From: Mytilus californianus
Lineage: Eukaryota; Mollusca; Bivalvia; Mytilida; Mytilidae
Direction of reading: 5' to 3'
NCBI RefSeq assembly: GCF_021869535.1
Contig: NW_026262701.1
Location: forward strand, 43,341,278-43,405,277
DNA: 64,000 nt
Under the pieces are notes generated by a model that ran no database searches, was not told the DNA's origin, and was given only the letters and a program-made list of their open reading frames with translations. Below are positions 34,085-46,394 of this stretch, one piece after another (position 1 is the first letter of the stretch; each line of letters starts with the position of its first letter). Made by a program: the position numbers and the translations under genes.

Positions 34085-35044
34085 GTATATATATGAAAAT
34101 ACTATGATATTCATATGCATGTGTTTACTCTTGATGAGAGAGTCGTTTGGTACGTTGCTGCATAGAAGTTAAATATATAAATAAATAATAGGTATTTAAA
34201 TGAAAACATGAATTAATCATTTAATTATAGTTTTTTTATATCAAATAGTGAATACCGATCTTGTTATTTCTTATTTACTACAAGCATTATAATTTTCTCT
34301 ATAAAATAAAGGTTATCAGCTTGCAAGAATAGTAAATTAAACGCCATCGGGTATAAAAATAGAATGTTTGCAGTTATGGGCACGCAAACAATTCAAATTA
34401 TAGGACCAATTTCAAGATACTACTAACCTCCATTAAGAACGCTACAGACTTAAGTTTATGATGCCAAAAATAAATAAACATCTATAAACATTTTATTATC
34501 ATGGTTTTTAACAAATGGAAATTATGCATGCAAGTTAGCTTGTTGTATTATGTCTTATTTATTTAGATAATTGATTGACCTTGACTGGTGGAAGGGTTTA
34601 TCATCATCCTTTAACAAATACAGTGCATTGCAATAATTGTTGGTCACAACATAATTTATCGGTCAATGTTGCGATTTGCTTCTTAGATTTCAAACTCTCA
34701 TTTATCATAGCCAATATGGTCACTTCATTACATGTGATATATCGTAGACCATCATTTCAAGATTGATAGATCGTGGATAAACATTATAGACTAGACATCA
34801 AGATCTTCCACCAAACTTTAAGATTACCGCCCAGTTGATAAAAATTATCGGAAACGATAATTATTACCACTGATTATTTTCATTCCAGTAAAGATAACCT
34901 AACACCATACAACTGTTGTTTTATTTACTTACATGCTACTACCGTCCAACAAATCGTCGTTCGTATCGGAACGAATATTTGTGGAGTTTAGTGGTTTGAT
35001 ATTTCAACAGAAAATCTGTATTCCAACGTATACTAATTATGCTC

Positions 35045-35477
35045 CCATACTGGGAGACTTGTTTAAGTATTCATATGAAGCAAATTCATACAGAACATTT
35101 TGAAAGACAACAAAATTTATGATAGCCTTTTGGTGTCGTCTGATACTTCTTTCCTGGGGTTCGCGATTTTTATCATTTGCAAAAATAGCTAAACTCGATA
35201 AAGATTTTGGTATAAAAATTTGAATTTAAAACGAAAAGTTCTAGTGTTCCCCCATTTGAACATGCATATTTTCATGCTTTTAAATCATACAATATATTTC
35301 ATGACGATCTCAAAACCTGAAAATGAAAATGTAAAGCCAATACAATTAAAAGGTTAATTCAAATAGAGCACTATTTATGATTTAAAATAATTACATGTGT
35401 TATCAGTGTTCCATACTGGGATACTTGTTTAAGTATTCATATGAAGCAAATTCATAAAGAGCATTTTGAAAGACCAC
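35045..35477 (+). repeat. 67-bp direct duplication bracketing an inserted block
   Basis: CATACTGGGAGACTTGTTTA...ACATTTTGAAAGAC at 35046-35111 recurs at 35412-35475 with about five changes. Between them lies a block (from 35113) that is about 97% identical to 39508-39775. Confidence 0.75.
35113..35376 (+). repeat. Block nearly identical to 39508-39775
   Basis: AATTTATGATAGCCTTTTGG, GATTTTTATCATTTGCAA, CCCCCATTTGAACATGCAT and TTTCATGACGATCTC are shared, with about seven differences in 265 bases. A much more diverged third copy is at about 36410-36600, at the position expected for the older segmental duplication. Confidence 0.8.
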
Positions 35478-37088
35478 ATGAAAACAAATCTTGCAAAGTT
35501 CTTTAATTTTACTTTCAGATATATATCTCTCAATAACCCATGTTTCAGTGAATGTTTGCATTTCCTATATTTAAGTGAACTTAAGATTACGAATACTATC
35601 GTAACCAGTAGGGCTGCTTCAAATCTTGATATTTTCTTGATATTGGAACATATGGATAACTTCAAACAAAAACATATGACAAATGTAGTGATCCCATCTT
35701 TCCAAATGTGAAATGCATTATGCTGAGCACTAATATACCCTATGGTCCATCGCATGGCTTTTACATATCTCAAATAATAAGTTACGCTCATCATGATGCA
35801 TCTTTACACTTCGTTAACTATAGTGCGCTTCTGACATTAAAACTGCTATAAAAGAGTTATACAAAGAATGATTGAAATGAACACTACTACAATTTTACGG
35901 TCTCCGTCACAAATAGTTTGAACGATATAACGTGTCCATGGCTCAACTTGTTACAGACATGTTTTCGTGATCTAAGATCTTTATATACAAGAAAAGAAGT
36001 CTGATCTGTAAATTTACCTAAAATGTCTAATTCACGATTGTGGCATTGTAAATTTACTTTGGATTTTAATTGTGGGTGATGCACTCATAGCAAAATACGC
36101 TACCTTGTCGACGCATCCGCACGAGATTTAACAACCGTAAAGTACTGTTGTCTCTTATGTATCATAATGCATGCAAAATTCGTTGGGCAGTTAGTTTTAA
36201 TACTTTTGAAGGTTAACAAACAATTTTGTTCATCTAAACTCCTTCAAGGTAGAATGACCAGCTGTTTTAACAATTCTTGACAGAATGTTTTCGACTTTAA
36301 TTGTTACTACATATCTATCCTCATTAAAAAAAGACTTGTAATTTCTGAGTTATTAATAAAAATATTTAGTTTTTTGTATAACAACTTGATAGATTAACAC
36401 TCTCAATTAAAACGTTTGCTAAACTCAATAACGATTCCCGCATAAAAATTCGAATTTGAAACAAAAAGTTCTTGTAACTCTCCTTTTAACAAGCATTTTT
36501 TCGTGTTTTTAAATTATACAGAAAATATAACTCTCAAAGCATTAAAATTAAAAACCAATGCCTATAAAATGTTAACTTAATTATGGCATTATTGATTATT
36601 TTAACTAACTCTACGTGGTATCTGTGTAACATTATATGGACATGTTACAAATAGAATTATACTCATTATCGTACTCAACTTTTTGTTACAAGATTGATTT
36701 TCAAATCGCCAAGATAATATCTTGTTTTTAACAATACTCTGATAATTTATTGTACAGTGTGAGAAAGCAATCTTTTGACATATTTTTACATTTCTAAAGT
36801 TCTGTATTTAGGATTACTTTCAATTGATTATTGATATTTGGTGTTCAGATCTATCGTTAACAATAACAGATCTGCAAGGCAGTAACCTCCTACATGTATA
36901 CAGGGTTTTGCATTTTTATTTCACACACTGAACATGCCATTTTTCTATTATATCAAACTAAAAGAGAGTTAAACTTTGCACGATATCGGATATAAGTTTA
37001 GCTTTATTTTGTTTTCTTGACACAAATTTTCTCTTGTCTTTTTTTGTTTTGTCTTTATTTAAACGCTGTTAAAATATCTGTTTAACAG

Positions 37089-37171
37089 TACATTTAGTCA
37101 TTCATCTGACGACTGTGGAACAACAGCTGGTGATGCGGGATACATAGAAACGATAGACACGAAAGAAAATG
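37089..37171 (+). CDS. 83-nt exon, first copy of a duplicated exon
   Basis: Acceptor ATATCTGTTTAACAG and donor AATG followed by GTGAGA. It encodes TFSHSSDDCGTTAGDAG, then YIETIDTKEN. It begins with one codon base and ends with one, matching the 25-nt exons on both sides. It is the same length and shares TFSH, a central GD and DTKxN with the exon at 39881. Confidence 0.72.
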
Positions 37172-38536
37172 GTGAGACATTACATATAATAGTTCTTAAA
37201 AAGGGGATCGTTATATTAGACACGACTAGATAAGCGATATAAATAAAGTATACTTTATTTAAATATCTGACCTATTTAACATGCATGTGTGTAAACAAAA
37301 TGAATGTGTTACGTTTGAGTTAAGTTGATATTGTTATCTGGTATAATTGATATTACCAAATTTGACTAGGTTTGACCACCCTTTGCATCAGTATAGAACA
37401 GAGTCCGAAAGTTCTTGTCTAAAACATATTCTGATAGTTCTACCCTTGGAGAGAATCTGTCAGTCCACTAGAAAAGATTTTGAATTCTAGGTCTTGAACA
37501 GTTTTAGAAAGCTCTTTTTTCGTGTTTTTTATTTGTTAACTTATATATTTAGTACATTACATTGTAGTAATTTTTTTTTGTCTTTAATATTTCAAACAAA
37601 AATTGATAGGATGACGTTGTAATTTGTTTTACTTTTTTTTTCGCTTTTGTTTTTAAAAATATAACCATAATTTTCGTATTGAAATACTTTCTTTCTCTTT
37701 ATTAGTTTTATGAGCAGATGTTATTTGAATATTCCTAAATTAACTACCTTATTTATGTTATTCTTAACCACTTACGTATCAGTACATAAGATTATGTTAA
37801 GTTATAAATAACGTTAAGTTTTGTAACTAATAAATATTTTGGATATTAACTGAAACGTGTTACGCGTTATCTTATCGGCAAAAAAAAAAGTTTCATAGAA
37901 AATATTAAACTGAATGAAACATATTTCTTCTATCGTTTGAACATTTATTTCATACATATTTATAGGGACGATTGATAGCTAAAAACTGTTGTATTTTGGT
38001 TATGCTACACATCTGTCATATCAGTTTCGTTTCATTTTGCTATGTTTTTATTCTTGGTGCTTCATTTTCCATTTTGACAGACATAGCACAAGTGAAATAA
38101 TTGGTTCTTGCTGTTTCATGTACATGAACACAAATGCAGAGTAAATTCGTTAATTAGTGGTTTTCTACATAAATATTCAGGGCGTTAACATATTTTATGA
38201 TACATTATTAAATAGACTTTAAAAAGTTAAAGGAGCGTTGAGCATTAGGCAAATAACGGGGCCTCAAAATAAACTATTTTGATATGTCTTTAATGTGTTC
38301 TTAGCCTAAACAATCTATACACACACAGGATATAAAATTATCTTCGCGATTGTACAGGGCCGCTTAACTATATATCGTCTTGCCTAGACCAGCTTAGGTT
38401 CTCAACAAAGGATGTAAAGTCAGCAAAGGAAGATCCATATCAAGTAAGCCAACAACAATTGATTACAATTGCAAATATTTTTTTTTTAATTTGTATTTAT
38501 AAACAATTTCGGTAATACAGTTTTCTTAATTTGCAG

Positions 38537-38561
38537 CTTCAAATTCTCATCAGGACCACAG
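38537..38561 (+). CDS. 25-nt microexon, second copy
   Basis: Acceptor CAGTTTTCTTAATTTGCAG, 25 bases ending CAGGACCACAG, donor GTATTT. It encodes ASNSHQDHR in phase. Same length and same 3' half as the exon at 34060. Confidence 0.68.
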
Positions 38562-38899
38562 GTATTTATAAAAATATTAAGATATTCAATATTAATTAAT
38601 AGTGCATATTCATCCTTTTATTTCAAATTTTCTACAAACATTATAATTTTCTATTCATAATACAGATTAGTAGCTTGCAAGAATAGTATGTTCAAAGCCG
38701 TCGAGTGTTTAAAATAAAGAATGTCTGCATTTATGTTTAAGGAAGTAAAGCAAATTATGGACCAATTTAACAATACGAATAACCTTAGTCAGAAACGCTA
38801 CAGAATTAAAGTTAAGAGGCAAAAAATATATAAAAGTGTAAATACTTTTTTCAAGTATGGAGATCATGCAGGCAAGTTAGCGTGTTGCATTTAATTTTG

Positions 38900-39270
38900 C
38901 GTCTTCAATTATTCGATAGTCCTTGGCTAAACAGTGTTTATTATCATGTTAAAACGAAAATAGGTTATAATATGGCTGACTTATTTTGTACTGTTATAGA
39001 GCAAAATCTGTACATAATTCATCTAATTTTATGGTCACCATCACTAATTGTTTCACCGATACGATGTGTCAGTATCTCAACTCTACAGAATCTTTTTGTG
39101 GTTAAAGACCTTATATACAAGAATTGTCGTCTTATTTGGAAATTTACCTTTTGCTTCATATTCACGATTGCAATATTTCAAATTAACTGTGGATTTGCAT
39201 GGCGGGTGATGCACTCATGGCAGGAGTCGCTGACCTTATCGACGCACCCGCACTTCTAATGTTTTCTAAT
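38900..39270 (+). pseudogene. Worn Penelope-like debris, paralogous to 35700-36115
   Basis: GTGATGCACTCATGGCAGG with CGACGCACCCGCAC near 39205-39255 matches GGTGATGCACTCATAGC with CGACGCATCCGCAC near 36075-36125. The open frame at 38882-39259 is accidental. Confidence 0.45.
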
Positions 39271-39507
39271 GCATGCAATTTTCGTTGGACCTTTAGTTTT
39301 GATGCTTTTGCAGGTTTACAAGAGTTAATTGTATTGGTAATGCCTTGCACGGTAGAGAGACCAGGCGTTTTGACAATTATTGAAAGCTTGATTCCATCAT
39401 TTTGTTTTAACCACGTATCGGCGAATCCTTTTAAAGCCTAGAAATATCGGAGTAATTGCTTATCATACGTTTTTCTAATATTATTGCTCGATTAGCAGTA
39501 TAAACCA

Positions 39508-39775
39508 AAATTTATGATAGCCTTTTGGTGTCGTCTGATACTTTTTTCCCGGGGTTCGCGATTTTTATCATTTGCAAAAATAGCTAAACTCGATAAAGAT
39601 TTTGGTATAAAAATTTGAATTTAAAACGAAAAGTTCGAGTGTTCCCCCATTTGAACATGCATATTTTCATGCTTTTAAATCATACAATATATTTCATGAC
39701 GATCTCAAAACCTGAAAATGAAAATGTAAAGCCAATGCAATTAATGGGTTAATTCAAATATGCACTATTTATGAA
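39508..39775 (+). repeat. Block nearly identical to 35113-35376
   Basis: See the paired entry. This copy lies about 100 bases upstream of the 39881 exon and is probably the source position. Confidence 0.8.
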
Positions 39776-39880
39776 CAATATCAGAATTATTTTTTTTTAC
39801 AAATTTATTTTCTTTAATTTTATTTCGTGTATATATTTGTTGTTTCTTTGTTGAAACGCTTCAAACTATTTCTTTAGCAG

Positions 39881-39963
39881 AACATTTAGTCATGCATATG
39901 ATGAGTGTGCTTCAGCAGCTGTTGGTGATGAATACACAGATTTGACAGACACCAAAGGAAATG
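39881..39963 (+). CDS. 83-nt exon, second copy of the duplicated exon
   Basis: Acceptor CTATTTCTTTAGCAG (a NAGCAG tandem site, so one optional residue), donor AATG followed by GTTAGA. It encodes TFSHAYDECASAAVGDE, then YTDLTDTKGN. YTDL is a YxxL motif gained or kept only in this copy. Phase fits 38561 and 40991. Confidence 0.72.
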
Positions 39964-40990
39964 GTTAGAAATTAAATGTACCATATTATTATAAAGGAAT
40001 TTATATAAATCAAATATTTGCATTTATTATGTTTTTGATAAATTGGTATTTTAATCTTGAACAAGTGAGATAATCTAATTAAGTACGTGATCTCAGTCAT
40101 TGCGTTAGATAGGACTGTTACGTAAAGTTCTACTCTAGAACAGATTCACATAGACCCATCCTAGAACATATTCTGAAAGTTCTACCCTGGAATAATTTTG
40201 AACAGTTTGACGTCAAAAATAGTTGTAGAAAGGTCTTTTGATATTTTCTTTTGATTTGTTTATTTGATTACTATTACTTCATTCATTTAATAGATTAGAA
40301 ACTTGTTTTCTCTAATAATTAAAAAAAAAAATTCTATGATAACTTTGCAATTTGTTTTATTGTTTAGTTTTGTTTATTTTGTAAACATTATTATTATTTT
40401 CGTAATGAAGTACTTGATTTCTTTATTCCTTACTTCCTTAAAGAACACACCTGTTCTAAATCATAATCAGATATTATGTCATTTAGGACAGCGGTATACC
40501 ACTGTTGCCTTTATCTACCATAAAATAGATGCTGACAATACTTTACTACAAAAAGTTTAGACAATTCTTCCCTAGAACAGTTTTTAACATGTCTACCAAA
40601 GAATAGTTCAGACAGTTTTATCTGAGAACAGTTGGTTGTGGGGTTGAACTGTACTTGAACAGTTAAGAACGATTTAATGACAGATTAGTCTTACAGTTCT
40701 AAAGAGGTGTAAGAACTGAGCCAAACTCTATGTGTTTTTTAAAACGATTCTGTTTATTCTTGTATGGATTGAACCAACTTCATATTCTTTGACTGACATC
40801 GTAACACTACCAAAATGACCGAACATTTTATTGTGCACACAAGATCATATAAAAAACATTTTGAATAAACTGAATTATCGGTATTCAACTGAAAAAAAAT
40901 ATGTAGACATAAATTATGACTAATTTTTAAGAATTGATAATTATATTGTCTTGGTTGGACGTCATAATGTGAGTGAAACACTATTTTCAG

Positions 40991-41043
40991 GTCATGAATA
41001 TACCATGATGAACCAGAAGATGTACAGTAATATGTTGATTTAG
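40991..41043 (+). CDS. Terminal coding exon of the plus-strand gene, two YxxM motifs and stop
   Basis: Acceptor ACACTATTTTCAG. The exon finishes a Gly codon and encodes HEYTMMNQKMYSNMLI, then TAG at 41041. EYTMM and MYSNM are both YxxM motifs, seven residues apart at the extreme C-terminus. Such motifs bind the SH2 domains of PI3-kinase p85 in many receptors. The gene is therefore likely to encode a signalling receptor or adaptor; the extracellular part is not in view. MEGF10/Draper-type and other bivalve receptors are possibilities only. Confidence 0.7.
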
Positions 41044-42500
41044 CCGTTAGTAAGAATATGAGATTTCGGAATTATATATATTTCTCTTTTATCTGTCAAA
41101 AAATATCTATATTCAATATTAGTTTGTCATCCCATTTGAATGGTTATATTGTCTTTTATTCTTTTATTCTTTTTTAATGTATACAGTATTGTCTTAATTA
41201 AAGTTCAATGTATGAAAGGTGTTCATTTTGGAGCTGATGTTTCTAGTTTGCATGGCATAAAAAAAAAAGAAAAAAAAAATCTTTTTTATGTTTCTGGAGA
41301 AAATATACTATACTGTATTGTAAACTAAGACGATATTTAAAAAACAAACATGAATGCATCGGATGCTCGGTCGATTTCTAGCGCATGATTCATGATAAAT
41401 GTCCCTCAATGTAAAAATGTTTATACCAACTATTTAAAAAAAATAGCAACTATATTGTACAGTTAAACAAATTCAGCAGGATATCTGAAGTTCATGTCAC
41501 ACAAACAAAATGTCTGGAATCTAAGAAAAACAACAGTTTAAATTGTCAATACTATAACCCAGAAAAGCTCAACAATTTTATTTAAAATTTTACTAGATGT
41601 TCATTTACCACATGAAGATAAGTGCAATCCATGATTTTGTTTATAATGCTTATATAATCCTAAATGTATATAGGACAGAGATTGTCATACTTAATTTAAT
41701 TTTTTTTACTAACCAATTCTAGGAAAGGTTACGTATTTAATGACCTTTCCTTAAGTAAATAAATATATACTGTTTTATACCTGACATTATAAAAATAGCT
41801 TTCTGTTATCCTATCAGGCGTTCAAAGAAGCGCCATAACTAAACCATAATGTGTACTTGCGTTAGTATTGGACCTTTAATGTAATTTTATCAATATATAA
41901 AGGGCCAAGCTGGATAATCACCCGTTCAACCAGAATTATATATTGTCCATGGTCCATCTAACTGCATCATACATGTAATATGTATGTAGGATATGTCACG
42001 ATACTTAAGTAAAGTACACACACAGTGCAAGGTCAAAAATGTTTTACCACTCAGAAATTCCAAGAATAATTTCATACTTATTACAAGAAGATGCAGACAT
42101 TATGTATAGAATTGAACAAATTTCATTCAATTCGAAAAAAGAAACAACAAAGAATTTTTTGTAACGAAAAATGTGTTTTTATGAAATACATAAGAAAATT
42201 TTCAAATGGGGAAACACCTTTGACCTCTCAACGTATAACAATTGATATGCCGCTTGTTCGAATGTACTTATGTGTCGGAAGATCATGAAAAATAACAGTT
42301 GAACAGTTAAAATATTTGATAAGGGACTTTCCGTTTTGAATTTTCCTTGAAGTTCGGTATTTTTGTATCTGACTATTTTCTTAAACCGTTTGTATATAAA
42401 AACATCATTGAAATCACAATTAGATGACTTTGCGTAAACCAATAATCTTCAGAAACCAGGTAGCATGCATAACCTATAATTTTATGTATAAAAGGACCCG
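41044..42500. other. 3' flank of the receptor-tail gene, no further gene
   Basis: AT-rich, with several AATAAA-type strings (for example near 41757) that could serve polyadenylation. Short frames on both strands (such as 42091-42288 and its antisense) have no support. Confidence 0.45.
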
Positions 42501-42527
42501 TTGTTTAAATGCTGTCTACTTCTATGA

Positions 42528-42664
42528 TCACTGTTTGGATTTTACACTTGTATATCTATGATTGGATCTATCCAACATGTCAGCAAAGATATTAACAGTC
42601 TTTTCATGTGCATGTTGGACCGATCCAAACATACGTAGAGACCGGCATGTATTCCAAACAGTGA
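42528..42664. repeat. Short foldback, about 52-bp inverted arms
   Basis: TCACTGTTTGGATTTTACAC...GGATCTATCCAACATG (42528-42579) pairs imperfectly with CATGTTGGACCGATCC...CATGTATTCCAAACAGTGA (42611-42664), with a 31-base loop. Confidence 0.65.
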
Positions 42665-42859
42665 GTATGTTGATTTGTAAATATTTAAGTAATCGATATC
42701 ATTTAAAAGTAAACTGAAAAAAAGATTTACTTAATTCCCTGCACTGGATGAAATGTACAATGAATTTGAAAACTCAATGTATGTTGATAGACACGAACCA
42801 AATTGTTGAAATGTCGAAATATCTGGTTTGAGATAGGTGATATTATACTTGAAACTGTT

Positions 42860-43115
42860 ATTAAAGCTGAACTCCTGGGTGTATATATTGACTGTTCTTT
42901 GACATGGTCATACCATATCGATATTTAACAAAGAAGATTTCAAAGAAAATTGGTTTATTGAAAAGATAGAAGAGTTTTATGTCTAATTTGTGCCTTACTT
43001 GAAATATAGAACTGTATTTTTTCCACAAGTGAGTTATCGGTGTACCATTTGGTCAGGTGCAAATAATGATGCTGATATTGTTAAAATTTTCAAGCTTCAT
43101 AAAAAATAAGACTGT
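42860..43115 (+). pseudogene. LINE (jockey-like) reverse transcriptase thumb remnant
   Basis: Plus frames give LLGVYIDCSLTWSYHID, KKISKKIGLLKR, then YRCTIWSGANNDADIVK and IFKLHKK, in the order of the C-terminal RT region of non-LTR elements (LGVxID..LTW..HI, then a WG/WSGAN block). Stops at the end of the first block and after KK show decay. It is unrelated to the PLEs. Confidence 0.65.
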
Positions 43116-44039
43116 CAATCATCAGTATTTTATTTTTGATTTTTTTTTTTTTTTTTTAACTTTTATGCATTTGGAATTCAAACTTCTTGCATTTTGTACA
43201 AAACTGCAAACGCTTCAAAATTCTCCTGTTGATATTTCTCATTAATCATGTTAATATTTAGAAGTCAGCAAAGGTTTTACCTAAAAGTATTTTGCAACAA
43301 GACTTGAGTTTCAAAAATACTAATATTTGTAAATCATATTACGCGTAAGGCATTTGCTGATGTCTATTTTGTCCCCCCGTGTTAAATGGCCAATCTAGAT
43401 GAACGATAACTATTTTGACACGTTAAAGACGTAAAATTCACATCAGAAGTGACCTTTATTAAGTACTCATTTTATTTCAACATATTAGCTTTTCAATGAA
43501 CGGACCACAATTAACAAATAGATTTAAATAACTTTACTGTGTTTGCAATTCCATAGGCCAAATAACCATGATAACGGCTTCTATTGTATCACCTCCTTCA
43601 ACCCGAAATTAAAATAGGAATTTTTGAATTAAAATTTCAACCTTAGTTCTAACTTTATTTTAAGCTTAAATTAAATTTTAGTTTGAAATTAAAAGTAATC
43701 CAACCTATAGCTTGAACAATTGCCTTTCTTATTAAAGTATACACTACTTGATTGTGAATTGAGTTAAGTTATGTTTTTTAAATTTTAGATGAATGTACCC
43801 TCACATTTAAATATTCAATTCATTTAGATGCTATTACCACATTTCAAAATTAAGAGGTCCAAAATTCCATATACAGTGTTATTGTTTTTTGTATGTAATG
43901 TATTTAGTCTTGTTTATGTATGCACTTAAGGTATTTTGATTGATTGATGATTGATGTGCGCTTAGATATTTTGTATTATTGCTTCAAATGTTCTGATTAA
44001 TAAAGAGATTTTGCTTAAACATATTGTTATTTAAGTTAA

Positions 44040-44222
44040 AATGAGGCGTACAATACCAAATCAAAAGTAAAAGAGACACCAACAATGCCTTGCAAACAAT
44101 GAAAAACAATTAAAGACTTAACACCATGGACCACACCAAAACCCGGGGGTGATAATAGGTGAACACGGAGGATATACAGATCCTTCTCAACATGTGACAC
44201 GAGGTGCCGTGTGTCTAAACTC
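44040..44222 (-). repeat. Mussel interspersed repeat, copy of family A
   Basis: ACCATGGACCACACC followed by AAAACCCGGGGGTGATAAT, then CAGATCCTTCTCAACATGTG, matches the 1371-1606 block order with many changes. Confidence 0.6.
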
Positions 44223-44355
44223 ATTAGCGATATATTTTCGCAGTTTCATATTCAAGATACCAGTACAGTCCACGATCAATATATTCACCGATTGTGTCTT
44301 GAACTTCGCTAAACTACTGTCGCCTAAATATTACAAAACTATCATAATGGCGTCT

Positions 44356-44440
44356 TTAAGGATGTAGTCAGGTCAGATTTAGGAATTTTTGTCAGATGTT
44401 CGGACTCCTTGGGTTTTTTCCTACGATATAAGGTAAAGTA
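44356..44440 (+). repeat. TTAAGGATGT-type MITE end
   Basis: TTTAAGGATGTAGTCAGG, then TTTTTGTCAGATGTTCGG and CTCCTTGGGTTTTTTCC resemble the left end of the element at 59049-59442. The right end is missing. Confidence 0.5.
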
Positions 44441-44449
44441 TTTTGCTAC

Positions 44450-44662
44450 ATTCTTAAATCTTTCGAAAGGACTTCCACTTTACCACTTGGAACCCCTGTT
44501 TCAATAGCTTCTTATTAAGGTGTTAATGAAATCAAGATAGGAAACGCAAACTTTGGAGTATAGTGTCAACTGGGAGATATACACTCCACATGCAGGATCT
44601 GCTTTAATAATGCTGGATAGACATCATGGACATAGAATGTTTACAATTTGAACGCTGAATTC
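44450..44662 (-). pseudogene. Penelope-like RT C-terminal debris (family 1)
   Basis: The minus frame gives ADPACGVYISQLTLYSKVC and VSYLDFIN, the same block as GVYISQLIRYSRAC at 1664-2055, followed by a frame-disrupted KW-rich stretch. Confidence 0.6.
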
Positions 44663-44763
44663 ATTCCACTTGTCACAAAAAATACGAAATATAATTAATA
44701 ATGCCGATATAACGATGCATATAAATTTTTTAAAATTAAAAAAAAAAACTCATTAAAGATACC

Positions 44764-44815
44764 AGACTTATACATGTGAACGCCATACGAGCGTTTCGTC
44801 TACAAAAAAAACTTC
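44764..44815 (-). ncRNA. Degenerate hammerhead-type motif
   Basis: The minus strand has TTTGTAGACGAAACGCTCG and TATGGCGTTC, the 3' half of the motif, but the first box is CTGGGAAG rather than CTGATGAG, so the core is broken. Confidence 0.4.
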
Positions 44816-45062
44816 CCAGTGACCTCGAATAAAAAAAGTTAAAAGACCCAAAAAAAGTACAAGGTTAGGTTGAAGAGCATTGAGGACCAAAGATTCCGAA
44901 AATGTTTGCCAATCACAGATAAAGTCATCTATTCACGGGGTAGAACATCTTTATTATTTCGAAGATTTAAGGTAAACCGTTAGTTTATTACCACTACCAT
45001 ATCAATGATAATTCCTGTCAACAAACACATATAATTGTGTGTCATATAAAAATAAGGGTCTG

Positions 45063-45260
45063 TGGTATGATTGCAAATGAGACAACTATCCACTAAAGTT
45101 AAAATGAAGTGTATGGAAGCAATTATAGGCAACCTCACGGCCATACATGTTTAGATTATAAAAGGGACATATTGCACGAAGGCCAATCCCTTAAAAACAT
45201 TAACAACAATGTAAACAAATGCTTGTCATGGTACGGCCTTAAACCACGAGTAAAACTTTT
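45063..45260 (-). repeat. Tail-family interspersed repeat, minus orientation
   Basis: GTGGTATGATTGCAAATGAG and ACAACTATCC begin the copy; CATGGTACGGCCTTAAACC ends it. It is the reverse complement of the tail family at 26680-27037. Confidence 0.6.
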
Positions 45261-46394
45261 ACCAAATAGTATTCTATAAAAAGCACCGAATGTTCATCTT
45301 CACGCTTCCGCTTTGCATAAAGTACATTTTCTAGTGTCGTAAAATGTAATGTTGAAATCTCTTGATCTTCAAATGATGAACATTAGATATTCTAAAGTAT
45401 TTGAAACATTTTCTCACTATTACATTCTTGTTAATAGCTAAATATCTATTTAAGACATACACTTTTGAAAAACACCAAGGTACGTAATTTTCAACCCGGC
45501 TTTCAATTAGCAAATTTTTGTATACACGACTCCCACTTTGACAACATGTCTATATGAACATTGTTTTCGTTCGGCCTATGTCATCGGATAATTGTTAAAA
45601 AAGAATATAACTTGACAGACAAATCTACATGTTTTATGGAGAAGCGTTAAATACCTTTTAAAAAGTTTTTGGTATTGACCAATTCGAGGATTTAGTCGCT
45701 AAGACTCACAGTCTAACACACATAGTTCTAGCTGAAAGGTTTTATACTCGATGATATAATAAACAAACATTATATACTTTGTGCGTGGTTCAGTAAAGAC
45801 TTGGACTTTATTTTACACCATCTAGTACGCCAGTAAAATTACCGCTGGTAGTGAAGGCCATCTATAACTTCTATCTTACTATTTTAACAACATATGTTAT
45901 TTGAAAAGGGAAGCATCAAAGGAATTTTCTTATTAAGATTCTCAAATTCTAAATTTCAAACAACTAAATGTATAAATACGATGCCTTGTCCGGTAAAACT
46001 GTGGAATTGTGTCAAATGTAGCATACATTGTACCTTCATCGTATTCATTTACCAGTGGCATTCCATGCTTCCTGCTCTTCCTACTCTCCAGACCCTACCT
46101 ATTGTATTATTAATGTATATGCTTGATATATTTCCCATTTGATATTCAGCAAGCAGCAATCAATCAACCAACCTTTTATTCTGTTCAATATGTAAAACAG
46201 AACGTTCCTTCATCTCTCGGACCTTTGTAAATGAAAGTAAACTTTCCAGTTTGTGTTTCTGTAACTTGTTTTTCTGCTTTGTATCAATCTGATGAGTTAA
46301 GACCTTTTCAAATTAATTTTTTAGTTCGTTCATATGTGGTGCTGTTATACTACTGCTCCAGGCTAGCGGGAGGATTGGGGGCTCGCAAACATGT

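Larger units (their letters stand above)
34980..36115 (+). pseudogene. Penelope-like RT debris (family 1) inside an intron
   Basis: A plus-strand trace: NYAPILGDLFKYSYEAN (about 35035), FNFTFRYISLNNPCFSE (about 35500), a worn GVYISQ-type block (about 35755), then FYGLRHK (about 35891). The catalytic YIDD is lost. It is interrupted by the 298-bp block at 35113-35410. Similar debris at 38900-39270 shows the PLE was there before the segmental duplication. Confidence 0.6.
33110..37950 (+). repeat. Tandem segmental duplication, unit 1 (exon pair plus introns)
   Basis: TTGTATTTTGGTTATGG (33146), CAGCAAAGAAAGATC (33946), the exons at 34060 and 37089, and ATTCTGATAGTTCTACCC (about 37429) all have counterparts in unit 2 (37970-40640). 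Unit 1 is longer because of PLE debris and a short dispersed repeat (about 33575-33640, ending TTGACACATTCCCCATTTCC). Confidence 0.75.
37970..40640 (+). repeat. Tandem segmental duplication, unit 2
   Basis: TTGTATTTTGGTTATGC, CTCAACAAAGGATGTAAAG, the exons at 38537 and 39881, and ATTCTGAAAGTTCTACCC (about 40169) correspond in order to unit 1. Intron divergence is large, so the duplication is old. Confidence 0.75.

Noticed and set aside
34575-34766. Short plus frame in the receptor gene intron
   Set aside because: No splice support; lies inside repeat-derived intron sequence.
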